A stretch of DNA of 64,000 nucleotides. Origin: an uncultured Clostridia bacterium (GTDB lineage: Bacteria > Bacillota > Clostridia > Christensenellales > Borkfalkiaceae). Under the pieces are notes generated by a model. It was not told the origin of the DNA, did no database searches, and was given only the letters and a program-made list of their open reading frames with translations. The position numbers were made by a program, and so were the translations under genes. The stretch lies in NCBI GenBank assembly GCA_947625245.1, contig CANQNO010000005.1, positions 1 to 64,000 of the forward strand. Direction: 5' to 3'. Of the stretch, positions 25,845 through 34,506 are shown one piece after another (within the stretch, counting starts at the first letter, position 1; every line of letters starts with the position of its first letter).

Positions 25845-27569
25845 TTAAAGTTTTATCCAAATTGCGGGAACCACGCCATAACAACTATAACTGACTGCAT
25901 TTCCCCAAGCCTTAAAGGTAGGCTGACCAACATAATCGGTGATTGACATTTTTTCATATGGATAACGTACTTGGAGGGCTCCAATATCACTACTAGGTGA
26001 ACGCAACCACCAATAAGGCTTGGCAATACCCTGTAAAAATAAATTATTATCTAATCCCTGCGAAAGAGCGTATTCGGTATTTTCCAATTGTTTTAAGTGC
26101 AGTTTGCTGTAGGAAATAAAATCGCCGTCCCCGAAATATTCGTCGAATTCATTATAGCTCAACAAAAATACCTTATCGTTCGTATTTTCGCAGGCATACG
26201 GTTCGGCGCTTGTAGATCTAAAGGAAGTTTTGCTGTTATCGACTTCGGTGACCTCTATTATATCACGGGTCGCCGTGTCAAACGCAGTAGTCAAAAACGT
26301 TTCGTTCAGCCATTGCCTTATATCGCTCTCTTTATAGTTGGACGAATATACCGTTTTGCCGTTTAATGTACGTGTTTCTTCGCTGCGATAATATTTTTGA
26401 CCGTCGATTATGTATTCCGATAAGAGAAGCGCCTTGCCGTTTTCCTGTTTTAAAATGCGCCACTCCAACGGTTCGAATTTAAACCAATATACGTTTTTAA
26501 CCTCGTAGCCGTTTTCGTACTGAAGAATTGAAGAAGTGTGGCTTGTATCGCGATACTCTGTAAAATAAATGCCGCGGTAACGGTTGTTTTGATATACTAC
26601 GTCCCTGTACCACATAAAGCTTTTAACTTTGCCGCTTATGTAATAATTATAGTCCGTCCAACCGTGAGCGTCGTCCTCTGTGGGCAAAACTCCGTTGCCT
26701 GCTACCCAGCCCAACGTGGTTTTTAAACCGCTCTCTTTAACTTCGCTTTGGGGATATTCGCCCAAACTGATTTTTGTGTTGTCTTCGCTTAAATTATAAA
26801 TGCTTTCAGACGCGCCGCAGATCGTGCACGATTTTTTATTGCTTTCACCTTGATTGACTTGCCATATATGCGAATTTAAGTCAATGTCGGTTTTAAGATC
26901 TGCCTCGTCGGTTTCCACCTGCTCGGAATCGAAATATTTGCCGCAGTCGGCGCAAAAATAGTGTGCGAGCATTCCTTCGTCTTTGCATGTAGCGGGTTCT
27001 TCGGGAATAAGTTCGCCGTATGTATGACCCTTTGCAGGTATGGACAATTCGTCATAACTGCTCTTGTTTTTGAGTTTGTCGAAATATTTGCCACATTCCT
27101 TGCATCTGTAGTAATCGTTCATGCCGTTGCTTTCGCATGACGGACTTCTTTGGGGAACCAATTCCCCGAAAGTGTGACCTTTAGCGGGTATAGACAACTC
27201 GTCCGCTTGTTTTTCGTTCCTGTCGGCGTCGAAATACTTTCCGCAAACGCTGCACTCATAGTGCTGTTTCATGCCGTTGACATCGCAACTTGCCGCCGTT
27301 TCGCCGATAAGTTCACCGTAAACATGCGTGGATACAACCGCGATTTTTAAATCCGCCTCGGAAGTTTCCTTTTCGTCTGCGTCGAAGTACTTACCGCAAT
27401 CTGCGCAAAAATAGTGCGCCCGCATCCCCTCTTCCGCGCAAGTCGCGGGTTCTTCGGGAATAAGTTCACCGTAATTATGCGTGTGCCCGTCGCCGGAACA
27501 ACCTGCGACCGCAAAAGCGACGCAAAAAATACCCGCCAACGCCAAAAGCAAAAAAATAAACTTTTTCAT
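25845..27569 (-). CDS. Surface lipoprotein: four zinc-ribbon-like repeats plus DUF6273-like domain
   Basis: 574 residues with lipobox VAGC after a signal peptide. Residues about 30-240 hold four copies of a roughly 50-residue unit, each with an H-x-YGEL start, an AT-C-x5-GM turn and a CxxCGKYFD knuckle; a fifth CTICG follows. The rest (280-574) ends in YWWLRSPS... VVPAIWIKL, the pattern of DUF6273 modules in Clostridia surface proteins. Zinc binding is inferred from paired cysteines. Role unknown. A related knuckle occurs in the lipoprotein at 57716-58825. Confidence 0.75.
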   Translation of the reverse strand: MKKFIFLLLALAGIFCVAFAVAGCSGDGHTHNYGELIPEEPATCAEEGMRAHYFCADCGKYFDADEKETSEADLKIAVVSTHVYGELIGETAASCDVNGMKQHYECSVCGKYFDADRNEKQADELSIPAKGHTFGELVPQRSPSCESNGMNDYYRCKECGKYFDKLKNKSSYDELSIPAKGHTYGELIPEEPATCKDEGMLAHYFCADCGKYFDSEQVETDEADLKTDIDLNSHIWQVNQGESNKKSCTICGASESIYNLSEDNTKISLGEYPQSEVKESGLKTTLGWVAGNGVLPTEDDAHGWTDYNYYISGKVKSFMWYRDVVYQNNRYRGIYFTEYRDTSHTSSILQYENGYEVKNVYWFKFEPLEWRILKQENGKALLLSEYIIDGQKYYRSEETRTLNGKTVYSSNYKESDIRQWLNETFLTTAFDTATRDIIEVTEVDNSKTSFRSTSAEPYACENTNDKVFLLSYNEFDEYFGDGDFISYSKLHLKQLENTEYALSQGLDNNLFLQGIAKPYWWLRSPSSDIGALQVRYPYEKMSITDYVGQPTFKAWGNAVSYSCYGVVPAIWIKL

Positions 27570-27857
27570 CCGAATATTTCCCCTTTTGAAAAAATTGAAA
27601 ATTCTGTTCGTTGCCGGTTTTGGCGCTTCGCCCTTTCAGACGTAAACGCGGGATACGGCTTGCAACTAAATTTTCTTACATTAATATTATCACGCCATAA
27701 AACAAAAAACGTTTACAGGAGGAAACGGGTTGTGATTTGGGACGCATTTTAAAAGGGCAAATTTTTAAAGAAAAGGAAAATTTATCCCGCGCAACCGAAA
27801 AAACGCCGCCGATATGCCGCGCCGCGGGCGATTTGGCGAAAGGGTGCGGCAAATCGT
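27570..27857. other. Intergenic region between the repeat lipoprotein gene and pheS
   Basis: Divergent upstream region with no gene. I see no T-box leader for pheST; the pheS promoter leaves a leader of only about 50 nt. A clear promoter for the lipoprotein gene was not found. Confidence 0.5.
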
Positions 27858-27886
27858 TTGACAAGAAGAATTATTTAAAATATAAT
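27858..27886 (+). promoter_or_regulatory. Promoter of pheST
   Basis: Perfect TTGACA (27858-27863), 17-bp spacer, TATAAT (27881-27886). Confidence 0.9.
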
Positions 27887-27944
27887 TTTACCGCATTACG
27901 GATTTATCCGTACAAAGTCTTAAATAAGTACTTTGGGAGTTTTT

Positions 27945-28973
27945 ATGGATATAGAATCGGATATAAAGGCGACGTACTCGGACGTGGACGAGGCGTTGGG
28001 GCAAGTTACTTCTACTAAACAGCTTTCTGAAACCAAATTGCGCTTTTTGGGAAAGACGGGGCGCGTTTCGGAACTGATGAAACGCATGCGCGACGTCGCC
28101 GCCGAAAAAAAGCGGGAGATAGGGCAGCTTTTAAACGATTTGCGCATGAGAACGGAAGAAAAATTCGCCGCTCTCGGCGAGAGCCTGAAAAAGAAGGAAC
28201 TGGAAGAACGCTATGCCGCAGAGACGGTTGACGTGACAATGCCCGGCAGGGTAAAAGAAAGCGGCTCCTTCCACCCCGATACTCTTATAAAAGACGAGCT
28301 CGTATCTATTTTTTCGGGCATGGGTTTCGAAGTGTTCGAAGGACCGGAAATAGAAAACGATTACTATAATTTTACCGCGCTGAACACTCCCGCCGACCAC
28401 CCCGCGAGAGACATGCAGGACACATTTTATTTGTCGCCCTCCCTTTTGCTGCGCACACAGACTTCGGCAGGGCAGATAAGGGTTATGGAGAGCAAAAAGC
28501 CGCCCATAAAGATACTGTCGCCCGGCAAAGTGTACCGTAGCGACGACGACGCAACGCACAGCCCCATGTTTTCGCAGATGGAAGGGCTTGTGGTGGACAA
28601 GGGCATTACTCTTTGCGACCTTAAAGGCATGCTGGACGAATTTGCCAAAAGGGTTTTCGGGGAAAACGTAAAAACGCGGCTCCGCCCCTCTTACTTCCCC
28701 TTTACCGAACCCTCGGTGGAAGTCGACGTGAGCTGTTTCGAGTGCGGCGGAAAGGGTTGCAGGCTGTGCAAGGGCACGGGCTGGATAGAAGTTTTGGGCG
28801 CGGGCATGGTAAACAGGCGCGTTCTCGAAGGCTGCGGCATAGACCCCGACGTATATTCGGGCTTTGCGTTCGGCATGGGCATAGAGCGCATTGCCATGTT
28901 AAAATACGGCATCAACAACATGAAACTGCTCTTTGAAGGCGACGTGAGATTTTTAAAACAGTTTAAGGATTGA
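27945..28973 (+). CDS. pheS: Phenylalanine-tRNA ligase alpha subunit
   Basis: Start at 27945 ([19 protein letters not shown]) behind GGGAG; 342 residues. The N-terminal coiled-coil (1-90) is followed by the class II core with motif 2 and 3 regions ([54 protein letters not shown]). A CxxC...CxxC knuckle ([13 protein letters not shown]) sits in the core. It charges tRNA-Phe as an alpha2beta2 enzyme with PheT, encoded 7 bp downstream. Confidence 0.98.
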   Translation: MDIESDIKATYSDVDEALGQVTSTKQLSETKLRFLGKTGRVSELMKRMRDVAAEKKREIGQLLNDLRMRTEEKFAALGESLKKKELEERYAAETVDVTMPGRVKESGSFHPDTLIKDELVSIFSGMGFEVFEGPEIENDYYNFTALNTPADHPARDMQDTFYLSPSLLLRTQTSAGQIRVMESKKPPIKILSPGKVYRSDDDATHSPMFSQMEGLVVDKGITLCDLKGMLDEFAKRVFGENVKTRLRPSYFPFTEPSVEVDVSCFECGGKGCRLCKGTGWIEVLGAGMVNRRVLEGCGIDPDVYSGFAFGMGIERIAMLKYGINNMKLLFEGDVRFLKQFKD

Positions 28974-28980
28974 GGTTTTT

Positions 28981-31389
28981 ATGAAAGCACCGTTAAGTTG
29001 GCTGAAAGATTACGTTGACATAGATATCCCCGCAAAGGAACTTATGGACAAGCTCTTTTCGTGCGGGTTCGAAGTGGAAGAACTAATAGATATCGGCAAA
29101 GACATCACGGGAGTCGTCGTGGGCGAGGTTACGGAGTGCGAGCCTGTGGAAGGCACTCATCTGCACGTATGCAAGGCGGACTGCGGAGACAAGGGAGTTT
29201 TTCAGATATGCTGCGGCGCGGACAACGTTAAAAAGGGAATAAAAGTTCCCGTAGCGCTTGCCGGGGCAACCGTTTACTCCACGGGCAAAGACCACAAGAC
29301 CGTTGAGGGCGTAACGACCATTAAAAAGGGCAAACTCCGCGGCATAGAAAGCGACGGCATGATGTGTTCGGGCGCGGAAATAGGCGTGAGCGGCGACATG
29401 TTCGACGGCGGGGATTACTGCGGGCTGTTGGTTTTGCCCGGAGATTGGGAAAACGGCGCGGACGTAAAGCCCCTTTTAGGGCTTGACGACTGCATTTTCG
29501 ACATAGCCGTAACAGCTAACCGCCCCGATTGCCAAAGCATTTTGGGCATAGCGCGCGAAATCGCCGCGCTTTTGGGCAAGCCGTGCAAAGAGCCCGACTG
29601 CTCTTTCACGCCCGATATTAAGGGAGACGCCATGAAAATAACCGTGTCGGCGCCCGATCTGTGCCCCCGCTATATAGGGCGTTGCGTAAAAGACGTTAAA
29701 ATAGCCCCCTCCCCGCTTTGGCTGAGAAAAAGGCTTGCGCTGTGCGGGCTCCGCCCCATAAACAACATAGTGGACATAACCAACTTTATATTGCTGGAAC
29801 TCGGTCAACCCATGCACGCCTTTGACCTTGCGACTCTCGACGGGCGGGAAATAGTTGTGCGCAGAGCAAAGGACGGCGAAAAAATCGTAACGCTTGACGG
29901 GAACGAATTTGAACTTACGCACGAAAACCTTGTGATATGCGACGGCGGCAAGCCCTGCGCTCTGGCGGGCATTATGGGCGGTTTGAACAGCGAAATAACC
30001 GAAAACACCAAAGAAGTTATGTTCGAATCCGCAAAATTTGCGCGCGACAGCATAAGGCGCACTTCGAGAAGCCTCGGACAACACTCCGACAGCTCGGCGC
30101 TGTTCGAAAAGGGCGTGAACGAATACACCGTCGAAACGGCTTCTTTGCGCGCCCTGCACCTTATTCAGGAACTCGGCTGCGGCGCCGTTGCAAGCGAGTA
30201 TACGGACGTAAAAACGGAATATTCCAAAACCGCCCGCAAAAAGATGTCGGTCGGCGTAAAACAGATAAACGACTTGCTCGGCATAGAAGTGCCCCAAAAC
30301 AAAATGGCGGAAATTCTTAAAAACCTTTCCTTTGGCGTTACGGAAGAGAAAGGCATATTGAACCTTACCGTACCGCGCTGGCGGGAAGATATTGACCTTT
30401 ATCCCGACATAGCCGAAGAAATAATACGCTTTTACGGTTACGACAAGGTAAAAGGCACGTTTTTACCTTCCGCGCATATAACCAACGGCGGATATTCGGA
30501 GGCGCAGAAAGCCGAAATAAGGCTTAAACGCGCCCTGACCGAAAGCGGACTTTCGGAAATTTCCACCTATTCTTTCTATTCCCCCAAAGACTTCGACACT
30601 TTGCACATAGCCGCGGACGACAAGCTCCGCAAAGCGATTAAAGTGCTGAACCCGATAAGCGAAGAGCTTTCGGTGATGCGGACGACGCTGGCGCCCTCGG
30701 TTTTGCAGGTGATAGTGCGGAACCTGCGCCGCGGGAATCTGGAGGGCAAAGTTTACGAACTTGCAAAGACTTACATTGCCGGAAACCTGCCCATAACAAA
30801 CTTCCCCGAAGAGCGCGCCGCGCTTGCCATAGGCATTTGGGGCAAGCACGACTTCTTTGACCTGAAAGGCATAACCGAAAAAACAGCCGCCGTGCTGAAC
30901 GTGAAATTCGAATACGTTTCCGCAAAACGCGACTTTTTACACCCCGGCATAACCGCCGAAATCTTCTGCGAGGATAAATACGTAGGATATCTCGGCATGC
31001 TTTCGCCCGAAATAGCCGCAGAGCTTTCCCTCGAACGGGATGTATTTATAGCCGAACTCGACTATGAAGAACTTAAAAAACACGCAAAACCCTTTAAATA
31101 CTCCCCCATCCCCAAATTCCCCGTAGAAACTCGCGACCTTGCGCTTGTATGCGGCAAGAACGTGACCTGCGGAGATCTGGAAAAAGTTATTTACGGCGCC
31201 TGCAAGTATGTTACGGACGTGAAACTCTTTGACGTTTACGAGGGCGGGCAGATAGGCAAGGACAAAAAATCCATGGCGTTTACCATAACATTTACGCCCG
31301 CTGACGAGGATATTTCGGAGCGCGTAGACGGGTTCGTCAAAAAAATACTCGGCAACCTTAAATTCCATTTGGGCGCCGAACTCAGATAA
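28981..31389 (+). CDS. pheT: Phenylalanine-tRNA ligase beta subunit
   Basis: 802 residues in the usual domain order: N-terminal MKAPLSWLKDYVDI, tRNA-binding EMAP-like OB fold (40-150), B3/B4 editing domain, B5 domain, core, and C-terminal anticodon-binding domain (YSPIPKFPVETRDLALV). It forms the tetramer with PheS and edits Tyr-tRNA-Phe. A strong terminator follows. Confidence 0.98.
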   Translation: MKAPLSWLKDYVDIDIPAKELMDKLFSCGFEVEELIDIGKDITGVVVGEVTECEPVEGTHLHVCKADCGDKGVFQICCGADNVKKGIKVPVALAGATVYSTGKDHKTVEGVTTIKKGKLRGIESDGMMCSGAEIGVSGDMFDGGDYCGLLVLPGDWENGADVKPLLGLDDCIFDIAVTANRPDCQSILGIAREIAALLGKPCKEPDCSFTPDIKGDAMKITVSAPDLCPRYIGRCVKDVKIAPSPLWLRKRLALCGLRPINNIVDITNFILLELGQPMHAFDLATLDGREIVVRRAKDGEKIVTLDGNEFELTHENLVICDGGKPCALAGIMGGLNSEITENTKEVMFESAKFARDSIRRTSRSLGQHSDSSALFEKGVNEYTVETASLRALHLIQELGCGAVASEYTDVKTEYSKTARKKMSVGVKQINDLLGIEVPQNKMAEILKNLSFGVTEEKGILNLTVPRWREDIDLYPDIAEEIIRFYGYDKVKGTFLPSAHITNGGYSEAQKAEIRLKRALTESGLSEISTYSFYSPKDFDTLHIAADDKLRKAIKVLNPISEELSVMRTTLAPSVLQVIVRNLRRGNLEGKVYELAKTYIAGNLPITNFPEERAALAIGIWGKHDFFDLKGITEKTAAVLNVKFEYVSAKRDFLHPGITAEIFCEDKYVGYLGMLSPEIAAELSLERDVFIAELDYEELKKHAKPFKYSPIPKFPVETRDLALVCGKNVTCGDLEKVIYGACKYVTDVKLFDVYEGGQIGKDKKSMAFTITFTPADEDISERVDGFVKKILGNLKFHLGAELR

Positions 31390-31403
31390 TTGCAACAAAA
31401 AAC

Positions 31404-31433
31404 AAAATGCGGGCTGCGCTTAGCCCGCATTTT
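31404..31433. terminator. Bidirectional terminator after pheT
   Basis: AAAATGCGGGCT / AGCCCGCATTTT, 6-nt loop, between convergent genes. Confidence 0.9.
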
Positions 31434-31445
31434 ATTTTTTGTTTT

Positions 31446-32339
31446 TTATTCGCCGTCTTTGTTTTTTCGCCTGAAAAGTTTTTTTAAACCGTTTTCTATT
31501 TTATCTCGGAAAACAAGCGAGACCGCCGCAAGAGCGACGCAAACAAGTATTATGGCTATCCACACCGCTATCCCCCACCCCGAAAAAGGTATGACGGAGC
31601 CGTTGCCGAAATAGCAATAGGCGGCTACTATGGCGGGGCGTACAATGACCATTACGACCGAAAAGAAGGCAAAATTCATTTTAGTCATCCCCGCGACGAG
31701 GCAAAGTATGTCGTCGGGGAAAAAGGGCAGGACCTGCATAATCACAAACAGGGTTTTGCCGCGTTTGCCTATAATATCGGCATATTTGGCGGTATTTTCC
31801 TTGCCGGCGATCCACTCCACCACTTTTCTGCCGAAAAGTCTGCCCATAAAATAACAGATAACGCTGCCCGCGAGCACACCCGCAGAAGCGAGTAAGGTAG
31901 CTTTGAGCGGACCCCATATTATTACGCCCGGGATATAGCAAACCAGCGCGGGTATGGGCAGAAAAACCACCTGCATTATCTGTATGAGCACGTACACAGC
32001 CATCGCCCAGCCGTTTGCGCCTTTTATTATGTTTGTCAATTCGGAAATTTTTTCGCCGTCGTTTTCCAGTTCGTACAGACGGGCAGTGAAATTGAGGATA
32101 ACGACCGAAGTGTACACGACCGCGGCACATGCCATTAGCACGAATACGGTTTTTAAAAGCGCATCTTTTTTAAGGACGAAGAACAACACGCCCGCCGCGC
32201 AGCCGGCTCCGCCCGCGCAATACAATAAAACCTTTACGGCAATTCCCCAACCGCGCATCAGCCAAATCGTGCCGACGCCCATATACAAGCCGAGCGCAAA
32301 AATTAAGGAAAGTATTGTGATTTTTACGCTTAATTTCAT
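31446..32339 (-). CDS. VTT/TMEM64 (DedA-superfamily) membrane protein
   Basis: Start at 32339 (MKLSVKITILS) behind GGTGAG; about 297 residues with several membrane helices. The central VTT region (PIPALVCYIPGVIIWGPLKATLLASAGVLAGSVICYFMGRLFGRKVVEW...) holds the conserved G-rich and FGRK segments. Relatives in the wider superfamily include lipid scramblase or flippase proteins; the substrate here is unknown. It follows folA closely and is probably the last gene of the thyA-folA operon. Confidence 0.85.
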   Translation of the reverse strand: MKLSVKITILSLIFALGLYMGVGTIWLMRGWGIAVKVLLYCAGGAGCAAGVLFFVLKKDALLKTVFVLMACAAVVYTSVVILNFTARLYELENDGEKISELTNIIKGANGWAMAVYVLIQIMQVVFLPIPALVCYIPGVIIWGPLKATLLASAGVLAGSVICYFMGRLFGRKVVEWIAGKENTAKYADIIGKRGKTLFVIMQVLPFFPDDILCLVAGMTKMNFAFFSVVMVIVRPAIVAAYCYFGNGSVIPFSGWGIAVWIAIILVCVALAAVSLVFRDKIENGLKKLFRRKNKDGE

Positions 32340-32366
32340 CCGTATCTCACCAAAACGCAATACAGG

Positions 32367-32867
32367 TTACATTTTTAACCTGTTTTTGTTTTTGTAAACG
32401 CAAAATTTTACGGTGTAACCGTTAGTGATTTCGGGCAGGCTTTCGCTTTTAAGTTCAAAGTTTTCGTCTTTGTCGAGGTTTTCAAAAAACGCGTCCGCGC
32501 CGCCGACCGCGTCCACTTTTGTCACCAGCACTTCGTCGCAATAGGGCAAAAGGGTTTTGTACATCATCTGCCCGCCCACTACGAACACTCTGTCGGGGTC
32601 GTGCTTCTTTATTTCGGCGAACAGCTCGTCGAGGGAGCGCACGACAATGCAGTCGTCGCGGTCGTCACCCTGAGGCGACAGCACTATGTTAAGGCGGTCT
32701 TTCAAAGGTTTGCCGCCGGGGAAGGATTTAAGCGTGTTCGAGCCCATCACCACGACGTTACCCGTGGTCGTCTCCCTGAAAAATTTCATATCGGCGGGGA
32801 TTTTGAACATGAGAGAGTTGTTTTTGCCTATCCCCCACTCCTTATCCGCATGTAAAATGGCTTTCAT
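32367..32867 (-). CDS. folA: Dihydrofolate reductase
   Basis: 166 residues with N-terminal AILHADKEWGIGKNNSLMFKIPADMKFFRETT (substrate loop), VVMGSNTLKSFPGGKPLKDRLNIVLS (NADPH site) and VFVVGGQMMYKTLLPYCDEVLVT. It reduces dihydrofolate produced by ThyA, whose gene ends 4 bp upstream. Confidence 0.97.
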   Translation of the reverse strand: MKAILHADKEWGIGKNNSLMFKIPADMKFFRETTTGNVVVMGSNTLKSFPGGKPLKDRLNIVLSPQGDDRDDCIVVRSLDELFAEIKKHDPDRVFVVGGQMMYKTLLPYCDEVLVTKVDAVGGADAFFENLDKDENFELKSESLPEITNGYTVKFCVYKNKNRLKM

Positions 32868-32870
32868 AAA

Positions 32871-33701
32871 TCACTCCGCTACGGGTATTACGTATTTCTT
32901 TTCGTTGCACTTGTAACCGGAAAGTTTAAAGCTGTCGACGGTAAAGCCGTAAAAGTTGGTCACGCTCTTGTCAAGCTCCACTTGGGGCGCGGGGTATTGC
33001 GGCATGGAAATTATTTCCTTTACCATATCTATATGCCTGTCGTATATGTGCGCGTCCGCTATTACGTGGACGAGTTCGCCCGCAACAAGCCCAGACACCT
33101 GCGCTATCATCATGAGCAGCGCGGCATACTGCGCGACGTTCCAGTTGTTGGCAGTAAGCATATCCGCCGAACGCTGGTTTAAAATTGCGTTTAAAACGTT
33201 GCCCGAAACGTTGAAAGTCATGGAATAAGCGCAGGGGTACAAATTCATTTCGTGCAAATCGGCAAAGGTGTAGATATTTGTCATTATCCTGCGGCTTTGG
33301 GGATTGTTTTTTAAGTCATACAGCACCCTGTCTACCTGATCGAACTCCCCCTCTTTGTACTTGTGCTTTACGCCGAGTTGATAGCCGTACGCCTTGCCTA
33401 TGCTGCCGCTTTCGTCCGTCCACTGGTCCCAGATTTTGGAGTGGAGATCGCGCACGTTGTTGCTTTTTTTCTGCCATATCCAAAAAATTTCGTCAAGGCA
33501 CGATTTAAACGCCGTGCGGCGTATGGTGAGAAGGGGAAATTCCTCCCGCAAATCGTAACGGTTGACTATGCCGAATTTTTTTATGGTGTGCGCGGGTGCG
33601 CCGTCCTGCCAGCGCGGGCGCACGGGTCTGTCCGTATCCCACACTCCGTTTTGGAGAATTTGATGTATGTTATCTACAAAAATTGCGTCTGCCTTACTCA
33701 T
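32871..33701 (-). CDS. thyA: Thymidylate synthase, divergent clostridial form
   Basis: 276 residues. Conserved RRTAFKSCLDEIFWIWQ, GYQLG, QRSADM and a C-terminal region are present, with catalytic C157 in NLYPCAYSMTFNV. The histidine that normally follows the cysteine (PPCH) is alanine, and the context is LYPCA rather than LPPCH. The dUMP-binding QRSADM and WNVAQYA remain. It makes dTMP from dUMP and methylene-THF, with FolA recycling the product. Confidence 0.93.
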   Translation of the reverse strand: MSKADAIFVDNIHQILQNGVWDTDRPVRPRWQDGAPAHTIKKFGIVNRYDLREEFPLLTIRRTAFKSCLDEIFWIWQKKSNNVRDLHSKIWDQWTDESGSIGKAYGYQLGVKHKYKEGEFDQVDRVLYDLKNNPQSRRIMTNIYTFADLHEMNLYPCAYSMTFNVSGNVLNAILNQRSADMLTANNWNVAQYAALLMMIAQVSGLVAGELVHVIADAHIYDRHIDMVKEIISMPQYPAPQVELDKSVTNFYGFTVDSFKLSGYKCNEKKYVIPVAE

Positions 33702-33721
33702 TTTTTTATCCTTTGAAAAAT

Positions 33722-33750
33722 ATTATATACTTTTCGGCACGGTTAGTCAA
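33722..33750 (-). promoter_or_regulatory. Promoter of thyA-folA
   Basis: Minus strand TTGACT (33745-33750), 17-bp spacer, TATAAT (33722-33727). Confidence 0.85.
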
Positions 33751-33813
33751 CAAATCGACAAATGCATAACACAAATGATTGAATTATAAATTTTAAGTTT
33801 TACCGAGAATTAA

Positions 33814-33842
33814 TTGACGATTAAGCAAAATAAATATATAAT
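33814..33842 (+). promoter_or_regulatory. Promoter of tRNA-Pro
   Basis: TTGACG (33814-33819), 17-bp spacer, TATAAT (33837-33842), 12 bp ahead of the tRNA. Confidence 0.8.
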
Positions 33843-33854
33843 GATATAGTCGAA

Positions 33855-33930
33855 CGAGGCGTAGCGCAGTTGGTAGCGCGTATGGTTCGGGACCATAAGG
33901 TCGTGGGTTCGAATCCCGTCGCCTCGACCA
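33855..33930 (+). tRNA. tRNA-Pro (CGG)
   Basis: 76 nt with a perfect acceptor stem CGAGGCG/CGCCTCG, anticodon loop TTCGGGA (anticodon CGG), T-arm GTGGGTTCGAATCCCGT and encoded CCA. Its last 19 bases plus the next A recur exactly at 34097-34116, and its T-arm to acceptor part recurs imperfectly at 37379-37395, which marks the gene as an insertion site. Confidence 0.96.
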
Positions 33931-33972
33931 AATCCGCTGAGGGTGATGTTTCGCCCTCGGCGGATTTTTTTT
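33931..33972 (+). terminator. Terminator of tRNA-Pro
   Basis: A 16-bp stem AATCCGC-TGAGGGTGA / TCGCCCTCG-GCGGATT, TGTT loop, then eight T. Confidence 0.9.
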
Positions 33973-34111
33973 GAGAGGCGCTACGGGATTTGAGGGGAGG
34001 CAAGAAAAGCTATGCTTTTCGTAGGTCGGCGGACTCTACCGCCGACTTGACAGCCCTCGGCTTGGGCTGTCAACCGTGCGCGCCGCTCAAGGCGCAAATC
34101 CCGTCGCCTCG
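33973..34111. other. Gene-free structured segment between two copies of the tRNA-Pro 3' end
   Basis: The ends pair with each other (GAGGCG-CT-ACGGGATTT at 33975-33991 with AAATCCCGTCGCCTC at 34096-34110). Inside are successive hairpins: GAAAAGC/GCTTTTC (34004-34020), GTCGGCG/CGCCGAC (34025-34046) and TTGACAGCCC/GGGCTGTCAA (34047-34073). The right end is a copy of the tRNA 3' terminus. It could be a remnant of an inserted element or a structured RNA; nothing like it is known to me. Confidence 0.6.
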
Positions 34112-34116
34112 ACCAA
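34097..34116 (+). repeat. Second copy of the tRNA-Pro 3' end (att-like)
   Basis: AATCCCGTCGCCTCGACCAA, identical over 20 bp to 33912-33931. Followed, like the first copy, by a terminator hairpin. Confidence 0.85.
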
Positions 34117-34154
34117 GAACAGCGGCAGGCAAAAAGCCTGCCGCTGTTCTTGGT
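34112..34154. terminator. Perfect 19-bp hairpin after the second tRNA-Pro end
   Basis: ACCAAGAACAGCGGCAGGC / GCCTGCCGCTGTTCTTGGT with an AAAAA loop. The T-run after it is weak, so it is terminator-like only. Confidence 0.6.
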
Positions 34155-34224
34155 GAGTTTAAGTTTAAAATAAATTATAAAATCGCGGGTGTATTGCATC
34201 ATTTTATTTTCACGGAATAAATTG

Positions 34225-34452
34225 TTAATGTTTTTTTAAATATTCAATCGCCTCTCGAATAGCTTTGCGGTCTTTGTCAGTGGGTATTTTTTTGGGTTTA
34301 TTTGTATGCTCTAACCTATTCGGAGCTGTTCCCACATCATACCCTAACTCTCTCAAAACAGCCGCAATAACACATGTTTGAACGATGTAGTCATAATGTT
34401 CTTTAACATATTCCTGAATTTGTCTGTAAGTAAAACCGCGTTTCTCTTTCAT
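34225..34452 (-). CDS. Small protein with QIQEYVKEHY motif, function unknown
   Basis: 75 residues: an N-terminal basic FTYRQIQEYVKEHYDYIVQTCVIAAVLRELG helical pair resembling a winged-helix or small nucleic-acid-binding module, then a K/P-rich linker (NKPKKIPTDKD) and a short helix. Similar modules occur alone or as C-terminal tails of RNA methyltransferases in Firmicutes, as I recall. It has its own AGGAGAAAG site and lies downstream of the lipoprotein gene in the same direction. Confidence 0.6.
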   Translation of the reverse strand: MKEKRGFTYRQIQEYVKEHYDYIVQTCVIAAVLRELGYDVGTAPNRLEHTNKPKKIPTDKDRKAIREAIEYLKKH

Positions 34453-34506
34453 TTTTAACTTTCTCCTTTGGTTTTTATTTTTTCGGCTGAGCCGATAAAG
34501 CCATTT

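Noticed and set aside
27887..27944. T-box leader upstream of pheST
   Set aside because: Promoter to start codon is only about 60 bp, too short for a T-box, and no T-box sequence or terminator is visible.
29476..30297. 273-codon minus-strand frame inside pheT
   Set aside because: Antisense shadow of pheT.
33821..34220. ORFs across tRNA-Pro and the following structured segment
   Set aside because: They read through a tRNA and hairpins; translated text is the usual tRNA artefact.
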